The translations under genes and the position numbers were made by a program. DNA of 64,000 bases, taken from positions 359,928 through 423,927 of the forward strand of contig NZ_FNGA01000002.1 of the NCBI RefSeq assembly GCF_900101105.1, in the 5' to 3' direction. Positions 59,800 to 64,000 of this stretch are shown in pieces; positions within the stretch are counted from its first letter, which is position 1, and each line of letters begins with the position of its first letter. The notes under the pieces are model-generated. The model saw only the letters and a program-made list of their open reading frames with translations. It had not been told where the DNA came from and did no database searches. This DNA comes from Maridesulfovibrio ferrireducens (GTDB lineage: Bacteria; Desulfobacterota; Desulfovibrionia; Desulfovibrionales; Desulfovibrionaceae).

Positions 59800-60603
59800 A
59801 TGACCTTAAGCACCTTGCAGCAGCGGATTATAACCTCAGTACTTCTTGTCTTTGCACTTTTTCTCGCATTATACTTAGGAGGATACGTCCTCATGGGAGC
59901 AGTGACTGTTTTCTCAGTTGTGGCGCTCCACGAATTTTATTCCATGTTCTGGAAGGAAAACTCCCGCACTTTTTCAAAAATAATCGGCATGATTTCAGGA
60001 GCCGCAATAATTTTGACTGCGGCTTTAGCTTCCCCCACATGGGTAATAATTTTATTAATCGGCCTTTTCTGGATATTTAATTTAAAATTTCTTTTCTCGT
60101 ACAGCGCCACACCGGGCAGAGCCTCATACAGCGACTCCCTGATTCTTTTTTCCGGGCTAATATACATCCCTTTAACTCTTCAGTTTTTAACTTCCATGAA
60201 CAGCTGGGAAATACTTTTTGTTCTCCTTTCATCCTCTGCCTCTGACACCGCGGCTTTTTACGCCGGAACTTATTTCGGCAAGAAAAAAATATGGCCGCGT
60301 ATCAGTCCTAAAAAATCATGGGCAGGATCAATCGGAGGCTTTATTGCCTGTATTATCTGTTGCACTGTATACGGAAGATATTTAGGCAACGCATCAATCC
60401 TTTCATGGGTTATCCTTGCTGCGTCTTTAAACATAGCTTCTCAAATGGGAGACTTCTTTGAATCCGCACTCAAGCGGAAGCTCGACGTTAAAGATTCAGG
60501 AAAAATTCTTCCGGGACACGGCGGAGTTTTAGACCGAATCGACAGTCTTGTCCTTGCGCTCCCCGTGTATATTCTGGCAAGACAGTTACACGCCTTTTTC
60601 TAA
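59800..60603 (+). CDS. cdsA: Phosphatidate cytidylyltransferase
   Basis: 267 residues from the ATG at 59800 (AGAGG 5 bases upstream). Inner-membrane enzyme making CDP-diacylglycerol from CTP and phosphatidate for phospholipid synthesis. Seven to eight membrane helices; the C-terminal signature KRKLDVKDSGKILPGHGGVL followed by DRIDS is complete, with the paired Asp residues that bind Mg. It is the first gene of cdsA-dxr-rseP-tsaB. The uppS and frr genes that often precede cdsA are absent here. Confidence 0.95.
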   Translation: MTLSTLQQRIITSVLLVFALFLALYLGGYVLMGAVTVFSVVALHEFYSMFWKENSRTFSKIIGMISGAAIILTAALASPTWVIILLIGLFWIFNLKFLFSYSATPGRASYSDSLILFSGLIYIPLTLQFLTSMNSWEILFVLLSSSASDTAAFYAGTYFGKKKIWPRISPKKSWAGSIGGFIACIICCTVYGRYLGNASILSWVILAASLNIASQMGDFFESALKRKLDVKDSGKILPGHGGVLDRIDSLVLALPVYILARQLHAFF

Positions 60604-60651
60604 ACAGAGCCTAAAAACTTTCAGCTCACAAAACACGACGGAATTAAGATT

Positions 60652-61854
60652 TTGAAAACTTACATATCTCCATGGCCTGCAACTGCGCAACTTCCAGCGT
60701 TCCCGAGAACTATTTCTATTCTGGGTTGCACAGGCTCAATCGGAACAAGCACTCTAAAAGTAATTGAACAGCATCCAGATCTTTTTAAAATCACAGCACT
60801 TGCCGGCGGAAGAAATGCTTCTTTACTGGCAAAACAGGCTATCAAGCACCGCCCTGCTTATCTCGCTGTTCTTACGGATGAGATAGCCAAAGAACTCAAA
60901 GCACTGCTTCCCGCTGATTACAAACCTGAAATTCTGACAGGGCCTTCGGCTTACGTTACCTTGGCATCTCTTGATGAAGTCTCACTTGTTCTCTCTTCAA
61001 TCGTCGGCGCCGCCGGATTTGAGCCGACTCTTGCAGCGGCTAAAAAAGGCAAAATGATTGCCCTCGCCAACAAGGAATCTCTGGTTCTGGGTGGACACAT
61101 TATCCGCGCTACCTGCCATGCAACAGGCGCAACAATTCTACCCGTAGATTCTGAACACAATGCCCTATTTCAAGGCCTTGCAGGCCATAACGGCGCGGAT
61201 GTAAGCAGACTGATTCTCACAGCTTCCGGCGGACCTTTCCGCGGCAAGAGTAAAGAATTTCTGAAAACTGTCACCCGTGAACAGGCTCTGAACCACCCCA
61301 ACTGGGACATGGGCGCAAAAATCAGCATTGACTCCGCAACCCTTATGAATAAGGGGCTCGAGGTTATTGAAGCTTGTCATTTATACGGCCTGCCGCCGGA
61401 ACAGATTGATGTTGTTGTTCACCCGCAAAGTATTATCCATTCGCTTGTAGAGTATGTTGACGGTTCACAGTTAGGCCATTTAGGACTTCCTAATATGCAG
61501 ATTCCAATTGCATACAGCATCTGCTTCCCCAAGATAGTTCCACTGGACTTAAAACCTCTGAATCTTGCAGAAATAGGAACTTTAACTTTCGAAAAACCGG
61601 ATCTTGAAGTTTTCCCCTGCCTGAAACTGGCGGCTGAGGCTTTTTCTGCAGGACAAAGCCACCCTATCGTTTTGAATGCTGCTAATGAAGTAGCTGTTGA
61701 TCTCTTTCTGCACGAAAAAATAGGATTCACGGACATCCCTTCAATAATAGACTCAGCTCTGGAACGACATATATCCTGCGACGTAAGTGAAGCAGGAGCG
61801 GTTCTGGAACTTGATGTCAAAACCAGACGCGATGTTATGAACTCTATCGCTTAA
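60652..61854 (+). CDS. dxr: 1-deoxy-D-xylulose-5-phosphate reductoisomerase
   Basis: 400 residues; the second step of the MEP isoprenoid pathway, NADPH-dependent conversion of DXP to MEP. NADPH-binding ILGCTGSIGTSTL (about 25-37), LANKESLVLGG, the metal/substrate residues in PVDSEHNALFQ, TASGGPFRGK, and NHPNWDMGAKISIDSATLMNKGLE are all present. The start must be the TTG at 60652, since no ATG or GTG occurs in frame before the Rossmann motif. It has only a weak GGA upstream, so translation may be modest or coupled. rseP follows after 8 bases. Confidence 0.95.
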   Translation: MKTYISPWPATAQLPAFPRTISILGCTGSIGTSTLKVIEQHPDLFKITALAGGRNASLLAKQAIKHRPAYLAVLTDEIAKELKALLPADYKPEILTGPSAYVTLASLDEVSLVLSSIVGAAGFEPTLAAAKKGKMIALANKESLVLGGHIIRATCHATGATILPVDSEHNALFQGLAGHNGADVSRLILTASGGPFRGKSKEFLKTVTREQALNHPNWDMGAKISIDSATLMNKGLEVIEACHLYGLPPEQIDVVVHPQSIIHSLVEYVDGSQLGHLGLPNMQIPIAYSICFPKIVPLDLKPLNLAEIGTLTFEKPDLEVFPCLKLAAEAFSAGQSHPIVLNAANEVAVDLFLHEKIGFTDIPSIIDSALERHISCDVSEAGAVLELDVKTRRDVMNSIA

Positions 61855-61862
61855 GGCAAAAT

Positions 61863-62927
61863 ATGACATGGATATTTGATTTCCTACTGGTTCTCGGCGG
61901 CTTAATTTTCTTTCATGAGTTAGGTCATTTCGTTGTCGCCCGCTTACTCGGAATAGGAGTTAAAACCTTTTCTCTGGGTTTCGGCCCAAGGATTGCGGGA
62001 TTTTCACTGGGAAATACCGACTACAGATTGTCATTAATCCCCCTCGGCGGCTATGTAAGCCTTGCCGGTGAAGAACGTGATATGGACAATGATTCCGGTT
62101 TCAACTCCAAACAATTATTCATGAATCGTCCTCCGTGGCACAGAATGCTTGTTGTTGCTGCTGGACCTATTTTCAACTTTATTCTGGCATGGATCATCTT
62201 CTGGGGAATTATCCTGACACATGGTCAGATGGGTATGACTCCCGAAGTAGGCTCACTGCAACCTGACGGTCCTGCACTTCAAGCCGGAATTCAGGCTGGA
62301 GACAATGTTCTTTCTATAAACGGAAAAAAGATTGTGTTCTGGAGTGATCTGGCAGAAACCATTCAAAACAGTAAAACCGAATCTCTTGATTTAGTTATAT
62401 CCAGAGACGGTGTGCAAAAAGATATTGTTGTTACACCGCAAGTTCAGGAATTAAAAAATCTTTTCGGAGAAACAATCCGTGTCCCGGTTGTGGGTATTGT
62501 TGCTTCCGGCAAAACCAAAACTGTTGCGCTTAACGGGGTATCAGGAGCAAAAGCCGCGGCCGTACAAACTTGGACTGTAACAAAACTGATCTGCACAAGT
62601 ATTGTTAAAATGGTCGAAAGAGTTGTGCCGATGGATTCAATAGGCGGACCAATCATGATAGCGCAGGCTATCAAACAGCAATCTGAACGCGGATTGCTTG
62701 AGTTACTCCAGTTTACGGCTTTCATCAGCATAAACTTAGGACTGCTGAACCTGCTGCCTATTCCTGTACTCGACGGTGGACATTTGCTGTTCTTCGGACT
62801 TGAAACAATTCTACGTAGACCGCTCAATGAAAAACTTCAAAACGCGGCAACCCGTATAGGCCTGCTTTTGCTCTTTTCCCTGATGGCCTTTGCTATCTTT
62901 AACGATTTAGTCCGAACGTTCAAATAA
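61863..62927 (+). CDS. rseP: RseP-type site-2 intramembrane metalloprotease
   Basis: 354 residues. The zinc motif FFHELGHF (H18, E19, H22) lies in the first membrane helix and the third ligand in NLLPIPVLDGGHLLFF (near 300) in a late helix. A single PDZ domain (about 115-195; AGIQAGDNVLSINGKK) lies between, where E. coli RseP has two. It cleaves membrane anti-sigma factors and leftover signal peptides. Its stop codon touches the ATG of tsaB (TAAATG), so the two are coupled. Confidence 0.94.
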   Translation: MTWIFDFLLVLGGLIFFHELGHFVVARLLGIGVKTFSLGFGPRIAGFSLGNTDYRLSLIPLGGYVSLAGEERDMDNDSGFNSKQLFMNRPPWHRMLVVAAGPIFNFILAWIIFWGIILTHGQMGMTPEVGSLQPDGPALQAGIQAGDNVLSINGKKIVFWSDLAETIQNSKTESLDLVISRDGVQKDIVVTPQVQELKNLFGETIRVPVVGIVASGKTKTVALNGVSGAKAAAVQTWTVTKLICTSIVKMVERVVPMDSIGGPIMIAQAIKQQSERGLLELLQFTAFISINLGLLNLLPIPVLDGGHLLFFGLETILRRPLNEKLQNAATRIGLLLLFSLMAFAIFNDLVRTFK

Positions 62928-63737
62928 ATGAATCTACTTTCAGATAATAAAATAGAGCTTCTGCTGGCCCTCGACGGAACAGAAGAAGCTCTACAGATAA
63001 TTCTTGCTAAACGCGAGGAGCCTGAGGAACCATTCTCACTCCTCGACGCTCGAACTTTGGTAGTCCCGGGAAGATCTGCGTTTTTTATGGTTCCGGCCAT
63101 TAAAAACGCACTGGACCTTTTCGGCTTTTCAGCAAAAGAAATAACACATCTGGCCTGCGTTGCCGGCCCCGGAAGTTTCACAGGTCTACGGCTGACTTTT
63201 TCTGCTGCCGCGGGTATTATTTCCGGGAACAAGGCCCTCATTACCGGGCTGGAATATCTCCCGCTGCTTGCCGCAGGCCCGGCTAAATTTACCGGGCATC
63301 CACTTTGGGTTGTGACCCATTCGCGCAGAATGCAAGTGTACATTCAAGGATTTGAACCAATGATTGAAGGGAATAAAAACCCCGAGCCACTGACGCCGGT
63401 TCTTCCGGTTCCGGTCACGGAAGCAGTTCAAATCATCGAATCTTACAAACAGGAAAGAGCTGTCATTATGGGAAGCGGGCTGCTAAAAAACAAAGCTTTT
63501 TTTGACGAGTTTTTAGCCGCTAATCCGCAACTTAAGACTCTTCCTAAACGGTTCAACAGACCGGCACTTCAAGATATTCTTTCCGCGGCGGACGCGGCTG
63601 AATTCGGAACAGAAATGCCTTTTCCGATGTATCTCAGAGGATCTGACGCAGAAGACAACCTTGAAGCTATCACAAAAAAACTCGGCATTCCTTTAGAGGT
63701 TGCCCGCAAGCTGCTAAAAGACATTTCTCCAGTTTAA
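62928..63737 (+). CDS. tsaB: tRNA threonylcarbamoyladenosine biosynthesis protein TsaB
   Basis: 269 residues of the ASKHA fold. LACVAGPGSFTGLRLTFSAA (about 83-102) is the diagnostic TsaB/TsaD-like segment, and the N-terminus LLLALDGTEEAL fits the first strand. TsaB lacks catalysis itself and supports TsaD in making t6A37 of tRNA. It is slightly longer than the usual 230 or so residues. It begins directly at the rseP stop codon and is followed after 27 bases by a terminator, so it ends the cdsA-dxr-rseP-tsaB unit. Confidence 0.88.
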   Translation: MNLLSDNKIELLLALDGTEEALQIILAKREEPEEPFSLLDARTLVVPGRSAFFMVPAIKNALDLFGFSAKEITHLACVAGPGSFTGLRLTFSAAAGIISGNKALITGLEYLPLLAAGPAKFTGHPLWVVTHSRRMQVYIQGFEPMIEGNKNPEPLTPVLPVPVTEAVQIIESYKQERAVIMGSGLLKNKAFFDEFLAANPQLKTLPKRFNRPALQDILSAADAAEFGTEMPFPMYLRGSDAEDNLEAITKKLGIPLEVARKLLKDISPV

Positions 63738-63764
63738 AATATCACAACCAACCTGTATTTTACG

Positions 63765-63804
63765 AAGAGGATTTCCAGTATCTACTGGAGATCCTCTTTT
63801 TTAT
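63765..63804 (+). terminator. Intrinsic terminator of the cdsA-tsaB operon
   Basis: AAGAGGAT-T-TCCAGT pairs with ACTGGA-G-ATCCTCTT (63765-63798) with one internal mismatch and a small loop, followed by TTTTTTA. It separates the housekeeping operon from the flagellin gene. Confidence 0.92.
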
Positions 63805-63831
63805 TTAACAAACAAAAAACCGCTGTTCCTC

Positions 63832-63858
63832 TAAAGAAATCTAAAGAGTAGACGATCA
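63832..63858 (+). promoter_or_regulatory. Sigma-28 (FliA) flagellar promoter
   Basis: TAAAGAAA, an 11-base spacer, then GACGATCA. This compares with the consensus TAAAGTTT-N11-GCCGATAA: the first five bases of the -35 box, six of eight of the -10 box, and the exact spacer. It lies about 92 bases before the flagellin ATG, the usual class for flagellin genes. Confidence 0.75.
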
Positions 63859-63950
63859 GATTAGCACGGAAGGACCAGATAGCTTTGTGAACCTGAGTTC
63901 CAGAGCAATGTTTTTGGCAAGGACGCCAATATCACTTCAAGGAGGAAAAC

Positions 63951-64000
63951 ATGGCTTTAGTAATTAACCACAACTTAATGGCAATGAATGCGACCCGTAA
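63951..64000 (+). CDS. Flagellin, 5' end only
   Basis: Only 16 codons are in the window: MALVINHNLMAMNATR. This is the conserved N-terminus of flagellin D0 (INHNxxAxNA), which is exported without cleavage and polymerises into the filament. A strong AAGGAGG stands 7 bases before the ATG. The leader of about 80 bases downstream of the sigma-28 promoter contains further GGA triplets (CGGAAGGACC at 63870), possible CsrA targets, as flagellin mRNAs in related bacteria are CsrA/FliW-controlled. Confidence 0.9.
   Translation, partial: MALVINHNLMAMNATR

Noticed and set aside
1-64000. CRISPR array, tRNA or rRNA genes, prophage or integrative element
   Set aside because: No regularly spaced repeats, cloverleaf sequences, rRNA-like segments, integrase or phage genes were seen on reading both strands.

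Overview
The window looks like chromosomal DNA of a sulfate-reducing Desulfovibrio-type bacterium (Desulfovibrionaceae, marine Maridesulfovibrio-like). This is inferred from gene content: a ferredoxin-linked 2-oxoacid oxidoreductase with an ADP-forming acyl-CoA synthetase, a superoxide reductase, many sigma-54 two-component systems, several TSUP/SulP anion carriers, a menaquinone-type UbiD decarboxylase and a methionine aminopeptidase carrying an SEC-C zinc motif. No rRNA, tRNA, CRISPR array or intact mobile element was seen. The only mobile-element trace is an IS66 TnpB fragment near the left edge.

Layout. (1) 1-2000: 3' end of an FG-GAP repeat surface protein, IS66 scrap, map. (2) 2.2-12.5 kb, minus strand: a nine-gene catabolic operon. 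In transcription order it is 2-oxoacid:ferredoxin oxidoreductase alpha, beta, gamma and delta, ADP-forming acyl-CoA synthetase, FAD amine/amino-acid oxidase, RidA, UbiX-type flavin prenyltransferase and an MFS carrier. A separately terminated IclR regulator sits upstream. The order suggests oxidation of an amine or amino acid to an imine, hydrolysis to a 2-oxoacid, conversion to an acyl-CoA, and recovery of ATP. (3) 13.0-18.4 kb: a sigma-54 promoter driving a DUF1097 membrane protein and a periplasmic ligand-binding protein, facing a histidine kinase / sigma-54 activator pair. (4) 18.5-22.6 kb: a PH-domain protein, a large UbiD decarboxylase preceded by a terminator-like hairpin, and an FAD dehydrogenase.

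(5) 22.6-36 kb, minus strand: an NtrC-type kinase/activator pair, a terminator, then a sigma-54 promoter driving ten genes. These encode a pseudo-receiver, a Cache histidine kinase, three single-domain receivers, a TSUP permease, an unknown membrane protein, a truncated PEP-synthase-like protein with a kept phospho-histidine, a fourth single-domain receiver, and a SulP anion transporter. This is the least-described system in the window. (6) 36-40.5 kb: a DUF188 protein, a ThDP 2-oxoacid decarboxylase, a Tat-exported superoxide reductase and a CstB-like persulfide dioxygenase-rhodanese.

(7) 40.5-59.3 kb: a complete Pel exopolysaccharide operon on the minus strand. The order is pelC, pelA hydrolase, pelA deacetylase, pelB TPR scaffold, pelB barrel, pelD, pelE, pelF, pelG, a UDP-sugar epimerase and then an HDOD protein. 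Both PelA and PelB are split into two genes, and the PelB barrel protein has an added SPOR domain. A divergent GH114-type lipoprotein glycosidase and an HD-GYP protein flank the operon, and PelD keeps the RxxD c-di-GMP site. (8) 59.8-64 kb: housekeeping cdsA-dxr-rseP-tsaB, a terminator, a sigma-28 promoter and the start of a flagellin gene. Placing Pel genes, a c-di-GMP phosphodiesterase and flagellin together fits a sessile/motile switch, but that link is inference.

Start codons were often moved from the longest open frame to an internal ATG/GTG with a Shine-Dalgarno sequence; the entries say where.
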